NCBI GenBank assembly: GCA_031554275.1
Contig: JAVBKB010000066.1
Location: forward strand, 1 to 20,037
Direction: 5' to 3'
DNA from: JAVBKB01 sp031554275
GTDB lineage: Bacteria; Bacillota; Bacilli; JARBTR01
DNA: 20,037 nt
Each line of letters begins with the position of its first letter. Within the stretch, counting starts at the first letter, position 1. Shown here in pieces: positions 6,615 to 14,709 of this stretch. The position numbers were made by a program, and so were the translations under genes. Under the pieces are notes generated by a model that was not told where the DNA came from, made no database searches, and worked only from the letters and a program-made list of their open reading frames with translations.

Positions 6615-7106
6615 TCAAACAATAGCCGTGCCACAATACTCACATTTCGAAACCACACCATTATTAACAATATTGTCTGCCCCGCAGTTTTCACATGTAA
6701 CCTTTTTCTTATCGGTTTGGCTCTTCCCAGTTTTTTTATTAAAAACATTTAAAAAATTGCTGATTTTGAATTCTTCACTTTCTTGATTATTCACCTTATC
6801 ACTAGCCAGAACAATTGACTTTGTTTGAAAGTCGATATAAGCGTTTTTAAATAATTTGAAACTTGAAAAAGTTCCGTACAAGCCGATTCTATTCGCATTA
6901 TTAATGCTTTTTTGCAAATGCTTTTCTACTTTATCAACATCCAAGTGACTAGTTACAGCAATTTCTTGAATAGACCTTATATTCCCTTTGGTAACAATGG
7001 CGTAAATTACTTTCCTCCTTGCTTCATCTCTGTGGAGTTGCAATGCTAGGAATATACAGAACACGAAAAAGAAAAGGACAAGCCACATAATCAAAGTGTT
7101 ACTCAT
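6615..7106 (-). CDS. Small membrane-anchored protein with a C-terminal zinc ribbon
   Basis: The frame is open to 7232, but the ATG at 7106 has a strong GAGGGGG site 6 bases upstream, giving 163 residues. A membrane helix lies at about 5-23. A predicted helical region (about 28-75: RKVIYAIVTKGNIRSIQEIA, HLDVDKVEKHLQ) looks like a winged-helix or PCI-like fold. A short beta-rich part and a polar linker follow. The end has a C-x2-C / C-x2-C ribbon with Cys138, 141, 155 and 158 (CENCG, CEYCG). The order suggests a cytoplasmic body tethered at its N-terminus. No function is assigned. Its leader shares a sequence element with the leader of the gene at 15526-16050. Confidence 0.75.
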   Translation of the reverse strand: MSNTLIMWLVLFFFVFCIFLALQLHRDEARRKVIYAIVTKGNIRSIQEIAVTSHLDVDKVEKHLQKSINNANRIGLYGTFSSFKLFKNAYIDFQTKSIVLASDKVNNQESEEFKISNFLNVFNKKTGKSQTDKKKVTCENCGADNIVNNGVVSKCEYCGTAIV

Positions 7107-7145
7107 TTGAAACCCCCTCGTCTTAATAAGTTTTTCTTTACTGAC

Positions 7146-7194
7146 GGATTCGCTTTCTTGTTGTATTAAACCAAAATAATTAGGAGCATTTCCC
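7146..7194 (-). repeat. Copy A of a sequence element shared with 16109-16159
   Basis: GGATTCGCTTTCTTG (7146-7160, plus strand) is identical to 16109-16123. The next 35 or so bases also align, with AAATAA, GGAGC and TTTC kept in order and about 2 bases of length difference. It lies 39 bases upstream of the ATG of the zinc-ribbon protein gene. Confidence 0.6.
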
Positions 7195-7331
7195 AATGTA
7201 TGGACAATGTTCTTTTTCAAAAAAAACTGCAACGTTGCTTCCCTTAAGCAAACTTACCGTATTTAAGCGTATCAAATGTCCTCTTCAATATCAATCTTCA
7301 ATTGACAGCGGTTTCTCAATCGACTCGTACT

Positions 7332-7361
7332 AAAAGCCACATTCAAACGAATGTGACTTTT
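7332..7361 (-). terminator. Hairpin terminator downstream of the LPXTG remnant
   Basis: The 13-position stem (7332-7344 with 7349-7361) has a single C/A mismatch and a 4-base loop. AAAAG at one end and CTTTT at the other make it usable on both strands. It lies about 65 bases after the stop of the minus-strand surface-protein remnant. Confidence 0.7.
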
Positions 7362-7426
7362 ACATTACTATTTAGTTTGGGAAAAGCGACAGCCGAATTG
7401 TTGCCAACAAAATCTTACCGTTTTTC

Positions 7427-7657
7427 TCAAGTATTGCTTTGTGATGTTATTCGTCTTGCCAAGGTTGCAAGTGATAAGAGTGCCCCGCCAATTAGAAGTG
7501 GGAGGATGTTTGAATAACCGTTATCTCCTGTCAATGGAATGAAGCTATTAACTTCCACTGATTGTGAGTTAGACTCAAACCGTACTGTTTCACCATTTGA
7601 TATTGTCGGTGCGTTGAATGTGATCGCTTCTGAAGCTGAAATATTTTCTAGCCCTGT
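7427..7657 (-). pseudogene. 3' remnant of an LPXTG-type surface-protein gene
   Basis: The minus frame ending in TGA at 7427-7429 encodes about 76 residues. A Thr/Ser/Glu-rich stretch is followed by the sorting signal IPLTGDN, the hydrophobic ILPLLIGGALLSLATLA and a basic end (ARRITSQ). These are the three parts of a sortase substrate, with Ile in place of Leu. An in-frame stop at 7658-7660 and no start show that the main body is gone. Its terminator at 7332-7361 is still in place. Confidence 0.75.
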
Positions 7658-7770
7658 TCATATAACACCTGCTTCCTCTATGTACTAATGGCGCTCCTTG
7701 AATTAAAAAATCTGATAAGACATGCCTTTCCTCTTTTTGATAAAAAAAGAACATCAGATAGTGCTTTCTG

Positions 7771-8184
7771 CTAGTTGCTAATCTTTTTTAACAAAGTAAG
7801 CAGTTGCTGCTTTTCAATCAGTGATAAATTTGCAGTTAAGGTTTGGTTGGCATTCTTTAGTATTGAATCGATTGTATCCTCGAAATCGTATGCCTTCTGG
7901 GTCGGCAAAAGACGATAAGCTCGACGATCCTGCTCATCGATTTCTCGTTTCAGGTAGCCAGCGGTTTCAAGCTTTTGCACACTCCGAGCTGTTGTTGCTT
8001 TGTCATACCTTGTCATTACCGTTAACTGATCTTGATTTATACCTGGATGTTCCAATGTCGTTTTGAGATAGGAAAACTGACCATATGTCATATCATATGG
8101 CAGAAATGCTTCTGTAAGTCTCTTGGCGTTGTCACGACTAATGAGGGCAATCATTTTCCCAATTGATTCAGAGGTTTTTTTCAT
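7771..8184 (-). CDS. MarR-family transcriptional regulator
   Basis: The protein is 137 residues, the usual MarR size. A central winged helix runs from about 33 to 100: YGQFSYLKTTLEHPGINQDQLTVMTRYDKATTARSVQKLETAGYLKREIDEQDRRAYRLLPT. It includes the D-x-R-x-x-x-x-x-L wing signature (DRRAYRLL). Flanking helices form the dimer interface. It is divergent from the DHA2 exporter across a 142-base region with two palindromes, so it most likely represses the exporter and itself and responds to a small molecule. An in-frame stop just upstream fixes the start near 8184. The only ribosome-like GGGAG is rather far, about 12 bases. Confidence 0.9.
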   Translation of the reverse strand: MKKTSESIGKMIALISRDNAKRLTEAFLPYDMTYGQFSYLKTTLEHPGINQDQLTVMTRYDKATTARSVQKLETAGYLKREIDEQDRRAYRLLPTQKAYDFEDTIDSILKNANQTLTANLSLIEKQQLLTLLKKISN

Positions 8185-8223
8185 TCTTGTCTAAGGCTCC
8201 CTATTTGGAAAATACTTTTAGAT

Positions 8224-8270
8224 TATTATTGCAGATAATAGTTGCAGACGCAACTAAATAAGAGTAAGAT
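8224..8270. promoter_or_regulatory. MarR/exporter intergenic promoter with two palindromes
   Basis: For the exporter there is a -35 TTGCAG (8242-8247), 17 bases and a -10 TAAGAT (8265-8270). A perfect inverted repeat TAGTTGC-AGAC-GCAACTA (8239-8256) covers the -35 box. A second, TATTAT-TGCAG-ATAATA (8224-8240), adjoins it on the side of the MarR gene. Such paired dyads are typical MarR binding sites. A minus-strand promoter for the regulator probably overlaps them. Confidence 0.65.
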
Positions 8271-8326
8271 GTACACATTATCCTGATTCCTGAATGAAAC
8301 TAAAAACTTATGACGAAGGTGATTAC

Positions 8327-9790
8327 TTGAGAAACGGACTACAAAATAATGAGACGATTCAGAAGCATCGTTGGTTGATATTAATTGTGGTGAACATGTT
8401 CACTTTTATGGCAACGCTTGATGGAAGCATCGTTAATGTTGCGCTCCCGGAAATAACAAAACAATTGCATCTTAGTGTTTCAGAGTCAGAATGGATTGTG
8501 ACCAGCTATTTAATGACAGTGTGCACACTGATTCTTTTCTTTGGAAGGCTAGGTGACATTTTCGGTAAGGTTCGGATCTTCCAGGTAGGATCAATTGTCT
8601 TTGTCGCAGGATCCTTTCTTTGTGGACTGAGCGATAGTCTTCCTATGCTAATTGGCGCGCGGATTATTCAAGCGACTGGAGCAGCTATGACGATGTCAAG
8701 TTCTATGGGGATCATTACAGAAATCTTCCCGATTAAGGAACGAGGAAAAGCACTTGGGCTTGTTGGTACTTTTGTTTCTCTTGGTAGCATCACTGGTCCT
8801 GGTTTAGGGGGAATTCTTGTTGGCACATTTGGGTGGTCATCGATTTTTTGGGTAAACATCCCGATTGGTGTCCTACTGGTTTTCCTTGGAACGAAGATAT
8901 TACCGAAGGATATTTCTACGCTAGAAGTAAAAATTGATATTCGTGGTACGCTACTATTTGCAGCATTTATCATTTCGTTTTTTTCAGCTATCCTCCTTGG
9001 ACAACAAGTTGGGTTCGCACATATTGGCATCGGCATCGCAATCGGAATTTCAATTATTGCTTTCATCTGGTTTATTCTCGTTGAAAGAAGCAGCTCACAT
9101 CCGATGCTGCAGTTAGGTTTGTTTAGCAACTGGCTATTTTCGCTAAGCGTACTTACAGGTTTCCTTACATTTGTAGCGAACTTCTGCTTCAATATTTTAG
9201 CGCCATTCTACACACAAAGTATTTTGGGTTTATCACCGAGCTCTGCTGGCGTTTTCTTGATGCTCTTTCCATTGATGATGGCGATCAGTGCTCCGATAAG
9301 TGGTTCCTTAACAAACAAGTTTGGCTCTGAGCTACTTGCATTTATCGGACTGGGTATCATGGTAATTGCACAGGCAGGATTCATTCTTCTCCATGAAGGA
9401 AGCTCGCTACTCTATCTCGGCGTTCTTGTTGCTTTGTTGGGAATGAGCAACGGGATTTTCCAAGCGCCAAACAATACGATCGTGATGTCCAACGTCAGTA
9501 AATCACAGCTTGGGATAGCAGGCAGTATCAACGGTCTGGTTCGAAATATGGGGATGGTTGTGGGGATTTCGCTCGCAACGACCATCTTGTTTGCTTCCAT
9601 GAGTCACAGCATGGGTCATCATGTATCTGGGCTTGTCCCAGGACGTCCTGAAATTTTCATGCACGGTATGCGAGTTGTTTTCATTGTTTCAACGATCATT
9701 TGCTTCATAAGCTTGCTATTGGCAGGCTCTCGCTTATTGGCATCTAGACATCGTAAAAACGACTCGCAGCTTTCAGGAAATAATCTATAA
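8327..9790 (+). CDS. DHA2-family (EmrB/QacA type) drug:H+ antiporter
   Basis: The TTG at 8327 is preceded by AAGGTGAT and is favoured over the in-frame ATG at 8294, which has no ribosome site. The product is about 487 residues with a hydrophobic pattern fitting 14 helices. LDGSIVNVALP (about 31-41) is the helix-1 signature of the DHA2 group. GRLGDIFGK (about 73-81) is MFS motif A. GSITGPGLGGIL (about 153-164) is the antiporter motif C. It probably exports lipophilic or cationic toxicants using the proton gradient. The substrate cannot be deduced. It is controlled by the divergent MarR regulator and ends before a strong terminator. Confidence 0.92.
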   Translation: MRNGLQNNETIQKHRWLILIVVNMFTFMATLDGSIVNVALPEITKQLHLSVSESEWIVTSYLMTVCTLILFFGRLGDIFGKVRIFQVGSIVFVAGSFLCGLSDSLPMLIGARIIQATGAAMTMSSSMGIITEIFPIKERGKALGLVGTFVSLGSITGPGLGGILVGTFGWSSIFWVNIPIGVLLVFLGTKILPKDISTLEVKIDIRGTLLFAAFIISFFSAILLGQQVGFAHIGIGIAIGISIIAFIWFILVERSSSHPMLQLGLFSNWLFSLSVLTGFLTFVANFCFNILAPFYTQSILGLSPSSAGVFLMLFPLMMAISAPISGSLTNKFGSELLAFIGLGIMVIAQAGFILLHEGSSLLYLGVLVALLGMSNGIFQAPNNTIVMSNVSKSQLGIAGSINGLVRNMGMVVGISLATTILFASMSHSMGHHVSGLVPGRPEIFMHGMRVVFIVSTIICFISLLLAGSRLLASRHRKNDSQLSGNNL

Positions 9791-9892
9791 AAATGTGACT
9801 CAGAAATTTTTATTGAGGCAGTAATCAGAAAATCCATGACTCTTATGGAATTAGGTGAAGTCGCGATCAAAGCTGGAACAACAATTCAAAAT

Positions 9893-9934
9893 GAAAAACC
9901 AAGGAATCCACAAACGGATTTCCTTGGTTTTTTC
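9893..9934. terminator. Bidirectional terminator between the exporter and the M60 gene
   Basis: An 11-bp stem (CCAAGGAATCC with its complement, one bulged T) closes a 6-base loop. It is flanked by an A-run on the left and six T on the right. It can end both the plus-strand exporter transcript and the minus-strand peptidase transcript. Confidence 0.88.
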
Positions 9935-9979
9935 ACATTGAAAGATCTTCATTATTCACTTGTTTTTGCTATGTTCAAG

Positions 9980-12160
9980 TTAGAAAGGAACTACTTGCCC
10001 GCCCTTTATTTCAGCTACTATAGTGTCGCGACCTGGTTCTCCAATTGTGAAACGGAAAGTATTTTGACTATTCTTTACTGCATCATCAGAGATTGAAGGG
10101 AAAATAAGTACCAAACGTTTTTGAATTGGAGTGATCTGGCTAGGTGTTAACAGAGCACTATCTGTAAGTTCCCCATTCATGTATACATTGACTCTTTTCG
10201 TATCGTTGTATGCCTTAACATCATTGAATCCAATTCCAAAGACACCCTTTGATGCACCGCTTATTTTTTCATAAAACACAGGGGTAAATCGGATTGATCT
10301 TTCGTAAACTGCTCCACCATTGATGGTTGCAATGGTTTGTGCACTGTCTGGTGTACTAGTTGGTGGGCCCACAGTAAATGTAAAGGCAACATTAGGGTTG
10401 TGCAACAGTGCTGGGTCGTTCATACTACCATATACTAAATGATCTTCTGTAAGTCTTGGGGTCTGGGTTTCCTTATACACACCATCAATGTAAAGATTAA
10501 TCGGCGTGCCAGGTGTTAGACCAACGGGATTATTAAACTCCGTCCCGTATCCCGAATTACGATGCAATAGCACAGGTTCGGCAGAAACAACTGATTGGAC
10601 TTCAACTGTAACTGTAGCAGTCGCACCACTGGTTGTTTGAACAGTAATAATTGCAGTGCCTGCCCCCTTAGCAACCCAATTTCCTTGTTGGTCAACAGTA
10701 ACAACACCAGTGTCACTGCTTGAGTAAACTAGATCCTTACTAACTACTTTGGGTTGAACAATCACGGGGCCTAATTGACCACTATCACCTGTTTTTGCTT
10801 GCAGTGATGTTTCGTTCAGTTTAATTAGTGTTGATTCCTTAGTTAGCGCTACAGGATTTTCATCAGTACTATTCCAAATATTATCCTTTACTAACGGGTA
10901 TCCAAATGCCGCCACTGTTTGCTTTGTGGCATCGCTAACATTGAACATTGCCCATTTTTCATAGAAAGGAATAAGATTTTGCTCAGCTATTTTTGATGAC
11001 TCAATTATAAAAAACTGAACTGATTCATCATAAGAGTTAAAGTAATTTTGACGGTACTTTTCGAAAAGCTCAGTGTAAAAGTCAAATCCGTAGGTTTGAT
11101 ACAGCTGATAGAATGGAACAACAGGAATACCGTATGGATTAAGTGAACCGAAGTCCTTATTAGGCTGATTCAAATAATCGGATGCCTTTGTAAATACATT
11201 TCCACCTATTAAACTATTGTTGTTTAAAGTAATTGGTTGTCCCAATTCCTTTTGTGTAATGTTACCTAATAATTCTGCAAAGGTTTCTATGTTGATTGCG
11301 AGTTCACTTAAGGTGAAAAGATGTCCAGTTTCATGAAAAGGAACAATCGCATTTGTAGCCAGAAGATCATTGTTCAAAACGGTATTCATACTTGTATTCG
11401 AATACAAAATTCTAAAGTCATTAGCAATTGCGGCAACATGTGAATAGTCGCTTTGTATATGGTGAACATAGTGTTGATCTGGAAAAATACCATCAACCGT
11501 TAATCCAGTGAGTTTCTCTTGTATTCTAACAACCTCATCATGCATGGTTAGCAGTTGAACAGGATCAATTACTTGCTCTTTTGCTTTTGCATATGTTGCA
11601 GTAATCAGTGTTCTTTCGCCAAGCAATTCAACGGTTTGTGCATCAGGGAACTGAGCTAACATTGCATCCCAGTCCGCTTTAGTATGTTTTCCCAACTGAA
11701 ATAATGGAAAATGTGTACCGCCTTGAGTTACTTCTACTGTTGCACTACCGGTAGTTTCGGTATTGTAGAAATATAGGTTACCACCGTTACTAGAGCTAAT
11801 TACATTATCCCCAACCTTAAGCGAAATTGGATTGTAATTCCCAATCATTGCACTCAAGCTTGTTGCAGTTCCCACAGTCGCCCCCTGAACATTTACATGA
11901 ACTGTTTCATTGGGCGCTATGTAAATACCAGTAGGTGTGTAAGGGCTGAGTGGGAAGAACCCTGATTCACGACCAACATGATCCCAAACATTGCCTAACC
12001 CCTTTACCTCAAAAACACTTTGCTCATAATTTGGTGCAGCATACACTGATCTCTCAATTGTTACGACGCCAGCCAAGGGTGTTGCAAAAGTTGCAAGAGC
12101 CAACCCCATTGCAATAACTCCCTTTGAAAATACTTTGCTGAAAAGATTCGAAGCTTTCAT
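9980..12160 (-). CDS. Secreted M60-type (enhancin-like) metallopeptidase with Ig-like and tandem C-terminal domains
   Basis: Three in-frame ATGs lie at 12172, 12166 and 12160. GAGGA just upstream favours the last, giving 726 residues. A Sec signal ends near VYAAP (about residue 42). An N-terminal beta domain (about 45-150) is followed by the M60 domain. The zinc motif HETGH is at about 276-280 with a Glu ligand candidate at about 292 (NIETFAEL), fitting HExxH-x(8-28)-E. A bacterial Ig-like group 2 domain is at about 450-525 (SSDTGVVTVDQQGNW, KGAGTAIITV). The C-terminus has two related units (about 530-620 and 625-726) sharing (I/V)NLYIDG / VNVYMNG, FTFTVG / FRFTIG and a final GGAV / GGQV. No wall-sorting signal is present. 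Characterised M60 enzymes cut mucin-type glycoproteins, so host or food glycoproteins are the likely target. This is inferred. Confidence 0.88.
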   Translation of the reverse strand: MKASNLFSKVFSKGVIAMGLALATFATPLAGVVTIERSVYAAPNYEQSVFEVKGLGNVWDHVGRESGFFPLSPYTPTGIYIAPNETVHVNVQGATVGTATSLSAMIGNYNPISLKVGDNVISSSNGGNLYFYNTETTGSATVEVTQGGTHFPLFQLGKHTKADWDAMLAQFPDAQTVELLGERTLITATYAKAKEQVIDPVQLLTMHDEVVRIQEKLTGLTVDGIFPDQHYVHHIQSDYSHVAAIANDFRILYSNTSMNTVLNNDLLATNAIVPFHETGHLFTLSELAINIETFAELLGNITQKELGQPITLNNNSLIGGNVFTKASDYLNQPNKDFGSLNPYGIPVVPFYQLYQTYGFDFYTELFEKYRQNYFNSYDESVQFFIIESSKIAEQNLIPFYEKWAMFNVSDATKQTVAAFGYPLVKDNIWNSTDENPVALTKESTLIKLNETSLQAKTGDSGQLGPVIVQPKVVSKDLVYSSSDTGVVTVDQQGNWVAKGAGTAIITVQTTSGATATVTVEVQSVVSAEPVLLHRNSGYGTEFNNPVGLTPGTPINLYIDGVYKETQTPRLTEDHLVYGSMNDPALLHNPNVAFTFTVGPPTSTPDSAQTIATINGGAVYERSIRFTPVFYEKISGASKGVFGIGFNDVKAYNDTKRVNVYMNGELTDSALLTPSQITPIQKRLVLIFPSISDDAVKNSQNTFRFTIGEPGRDTIVAEIKGGQVVPF

Positions 12161-12195
12161 ATTCATCCTCATTTCTATAATATATATTTACAAGA

Positions 12196-12224
12196 ATAAT
12201 ATAGCAAATAAAATTGATTGTCTA
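12196..12224 (-). promoter_or_regulatory. Promoter of the M60 peptidase gene
   Basis: On the minus strand there is TAGACA (12219-12224), 17 bases and TATTAT (12196-12201), about 35 bases before the start codon. One mismatch in each box makes it a good vegetative-type candidate. Confidence 0.6.
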
Positions 12225-12649
12225 CCTTATTTGATGAATTTCTCAATAATTTGGCTAATTCATTTTGGTAAATAATAGTTTGATAGAACGACAGATTGTT
12301 ACTTTCTTGTGGTTTACTCGCTCGCCTAGAAGGCGGGTATCGCAATCTTTTCCGCCATCTGCCCCTAAAAGCGGATTCTTTTGTTATTTTATTTCAACTA
12401 TCATAGTGGTATTTTCCAAAATGGAAACAACCACTATTCATCAAGCTCCTGACTCAAAATGTTTATAAGAGACACATTACTAATACAGCGAACACCGAAA
12501 TAGCTGATATAGGCTTTTGCGTTGCTCAGCTTCTGAGTTTTAGAGACAAAAACAGTGTCTGAACCAGCGAAAGAATTAGCCATTCCCGAAAACATTGGGA
12601 TAGTATATAATAATAGCAGATTTTTCTATTGGAAGGTTAGGGTGATATA
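12225..12649. other. Gap without a recognisable gene
   Basis: It contains the hairpin at 12403-12437, a smaller stem near 12313-12331 (CGCCT-AGA-AGGCG core) and a TATAAT at 12606-12611, a candidate -10 box for the gene at 12650 with no clear -35. Open frames here lack ribosome sites and protein-like composition. Confidence 0.5.
12403..12437. repeat. Hairpin with outer stem ATAGTGGT / ACCACTAT
   Basis: The 8-bp outer stem (12403-12410 with 12430-12437), a 2x2 internal loop, a 6-bp inner stem (12413-12418 with 12422-12427) and a 3-base loop are nearly symmetrical. There is no T-run on either side, so it is not a standard terminator. Its outer stem recurs in the terminator at 14310-14348. Confidence 0.65.
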
Positions 12650-14257
12650 TTGGAAAATACAGCTGTTCTCAAAAGACACAAAAAAGGTTTTTGGATCTCT
12701 TGCGTTATTGTTATACTTATCATTTCTTTCGTACTTTACTATTTTGTAAATAAAGATGATTCCCCTATTGATGTATTTATTCCGTCAAAAGAGGTTGGAA
12801 AAACTACTCTGATCAGTCAAGAAGCCCTTGTCAATATTCAGGGTCAAATTGGGGCATTTCAAGTATCTGTTGAGAGTATTGATATGTTTGATGTTGAGGT
12901 TCAAGAGGACTATGATTTCCACCAAATGTATGGGAAAAGGGCGACACTAGTTGCCATAAAAGTATCGGTAGAGAATACGAGTGATGAAAAAGCAGACTTT
13001 AATACTGAATCCTTCGTTGTAACCAATACAGGGAATCAATTTCAGAGCGATAGTTATCTTGAAGAGGATGAAAAACTTTCTTTGAAAATACCTAGTAAAG
13101 AAAAAAAAGAAGCATATATTCCATTCTTGATTGATGCTCACCCAAGCGAATTAACCAGGTTATCATTGAAGCTTACTGAAGACTTTGATGACTACATTAC
13201 GATTGACTTTGATATCAACAATGGAGAGCAATTGGAGAAAATAGCTGATGTAGAAAACTACTCTGATGAAAGAATCTCGCCTGAGCGAATCACATCATTA
13301 GTTGACCCTTATACATTGATCGATGAAAAAAAAGTGGATTTGAAACAGCATAGTGATCCTTTCACTGTTTCAATAAACAACATTGCTATATACAAAATGG
13401 AACCAAAAAATAAATTCAAGGATTCTAGACCTTCATTTACTGGTAACAAATACTTATCATTCCTTGTAGTTGATACTACTGTTGAAAATTCAGGTGATGT
13501 AGATTCAGTTTTCCCTGTCTTTTTCCCGACTGCAAAAGTTATCACGAATACACACGAGCAAACTAATGCAGAGATTTTTTTTTCGTTTGCCGATAATGTT
13601 TTTGCTCATTCAAAAAGTAATTTTAAGGTGTGTTATTATTTAAAAACAAAGCCTGAAGATCTAGAAACATTAAAGTTCTATTTTGATGTACCTAGTGTAC
13701 TTGATCGGGATGAATTTGTAGATACAATTTCCTTGGAAACAGACATCAAATTTAAAGCTGTACAAATGGAAGGTTCACTCGATGATTCTATGAATCTATC
13801 ATCTATAGTAGGTACCCCAAAAACCGTGCTAGAAGACTATCCTATTCAAATAGAGAAAGAGTCAGGCCCTTTGAAAATGACACTTGAAAAACTCGATTTA
13901 ATAGAAGTGGAACAGGCAAAAGACGGTATTCTGGGTGAAGGTGAAACTACAATTGCAAGAATCAAATATTCGATAGAAAACAAAAGTACTGATAGATTGA
14001 ATTTTTTTGTCACTGATGGATCAGTTCAGATCAATCAAGAAGACATAATTCCATTGGGAGAAGAAGATATGCTTTTCAACCCATTCCAGCCTTCTACTTT
14101 TTTCGAAAATGTTGTGTACGAAGACTATATTTTCATTGTAATAAAGCAGTCCCCTGAAGATATTTCGAACTTAAAAATCTCAATCGAGCCTCCAACGGAT
14201 TCCAATTACAACACCGTTGGTGATCCTCTAGAATTCGACTTTGACATATCCAATTGA
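12650..14257 (+). CDS. Membrane-anchored protein with three DUF4352-like beta modules
   Basis: The TTG at 12650 follows AGGGTGAT. The product is 535 residues. A basic N-terminus and one helix (about 14-33) anchor it with the body outside. Three units of about 110 residues lie at roughly 68-176, 237-347 and 405-514. Each has a strand ending in V-(S/D)-V-EN / TTVENS / YSIENK, then a variable loop and an end of the type P-(S/E)-(E/D)-(L/I)-x-x-L-x-(L/F/I). This pattern resembles DUF4352-type Ig-like domains of Gram-positive surface lipoproteins. No enzyme motif or lipobox is seen. Linkers are acidic. It stands alone between two hairpins and converges on the helicase/TelA gene train. The function is unknown, and ligand binding or adhesion is a guess. 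Confidence 0.82.
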   Translation: MENTAVLKRHKKGFWISCVIVILIISFVLYYFVNKDDSPIDVFIPSKEVGKTTLISQEALVNIQGQIGAFQVSVESIDMFDVEVQEDYDFHQMYGKRATLVAIKVSVENTSDEKADFNTESFVVTNTGNQFQSDSYLEEDEKLSLKIPSKEKKEAYIPFLIDAHPSELTRLSLKLTEDFDDYITIDFDINNGEQLEKIADVENYSDERISPERITSLVDPYTLIDEKKVDLKQHSDPFTVSINNIAIYKMEPKNKFKDSRPSFTGNKYLSFLVVDTTVENSGDVDSVFPVFFPTAKVITNTHEQTNAEIFFSFADNVFAHSKSNFKVCYYLKTKPEDLETLKFYFDVPSVLDRDEFVDTISLETDIKFKAVQMEGSLDDSMNLSSIVGTPKTVLEDYPIQIEKESGPLKMTLEKLDLIEVEQAKDGILGEGETTIARIKYSIENKSTDRLNFFVTDGSVQINQEDIIPLGEEDMLFNPFQPSTFFENVVYEDYIFIVIKQSPEDISNLKISIEPPTDSNYNTVGDPLEFDFDISN

Positions 14258-14311
14258 TTCTGTGTACGCTTTTCACTAGACTATTTTGTTTGCAACCTTA
14301 TTAAAAGCCAT

Positions 14312-14348
14312 AGTGGTCTGTGCAAATTCTGCACAAACCACTTTTTTC
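14312..14348 (+). terminator. Rho-independent terminator after the DUF4352-like gene
   Basis: The outer stem AGTGGT / ACCACT (14312-14317 with 14337-14342), an internal 2x2 loop, the inner stem GTGCA / TGCAC and a 5-base loop are followed by TTTTT to 14347. It may also act weakly on the opposite strand for the convergent genes. Confidence 0.85.
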
Positions 14349-14416
14349 ATCTAATTCACTCGTCATTCACCAGTTTTTCTACTAACCCAACTATTTGAAA
14401 TCTTTGTTCAAAATTT

Positions 14417-14698
14417 TCACACAACACTCATTATTTTTTTTGAATAAGGTAAATATCTAACAGTCATTCTCTCGCCAGTACTTAATGCACGAAACTTCTT
14501 TACATTTGTATTTAGCTCAAGCACCTGACCATTGTTTCTGCTAAAAACAAGTTTATACGAAACCGTGCCTTTCCAACTCTTCTCTGTTTTAGTTTCTGTC
14601 AAAACCATTGTTTCAATTTCATAATTAGATGTTACAGCAGCCAGTAGATCTCGTGAACTCTGGGTACAAAAGATATAGGCAAGTAGTGCCACAAACAA
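14417..14698 (-). CDS. Small membrane-anchored beta-rich protein (DUF2500/DUF3592-like)
   Basis: There are about 93 residues from a TTG at 14698, 12 bases after the upstream gene's stop. No ribosome site is visible, so coupling is likely. The frame stays open further upstream, so the start is uncertain. An N-terminal helix (about 1-12, longer if the start is upstream) precedes a beta-rich domain: YEIETMVLTETKTEKS, VSYKLVFSRNNGQVLELNTNVKKFRALSTGERMTVRYLP. The pattern 'fold of Val-rich strands, F-x-x-x-x-G-x-x-x-x-L, L-x-x-G-(D/E)-x-(G/M)' recalls small envelope domains such as DUF2500 or DUF3592. No catalytic residues are evident. It is the last gene of the minus-strand train. Confidence 0.65.
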   Translation of the reverse strand: MFVALLAYIFCTQSSRDLLAAVTSNYEIETMVLTETKTEKSWKGTVSYKLVFSRNNGQVLELNTNVKKFRALSTGERMTVRYLPYSKKIMSVV

Positions 14699-14709
14699 AG
14701 TTAAGCTGA

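Noticed and set aside
7710..7759. Inverted repeat ATCTGAT / ATCAGAT after the MarR gene
   Set aside because: The arms are 7 bases with a 36-base gap. An inner T/A hairpin exists, but the evidence for a terminator or mobile element is too weak.
8668..9192. 174-codon minus-strand open frame in the exporter gene
   Set aside because: It is antisense to the conserved MFS motifs and has a Pro/Ile/Thr-rich product without domain features.
9836..10096. 86-codon plus-strand open frame after the exporter
   Set aside because: It runs through the bidirectional terminator and then antisense to the M60 gene, so it is not a likely gene.
12265..12468. 67-codon plus-strand open frame in the gap before the DUF4352-like gene
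   Set aside because: No ribosome site, odd composition, and it spans the hairpin at 12403-12437.
14501..14510. TACATTTGTA, whose reverse complement equals the core of the blaI-type operator
   Set aside because: It lies inside the coding sequence of the gene at 14417-14698 and is not near a promoter. One chance match to an 8-fixed-base motif in 20 kb is not surprising.
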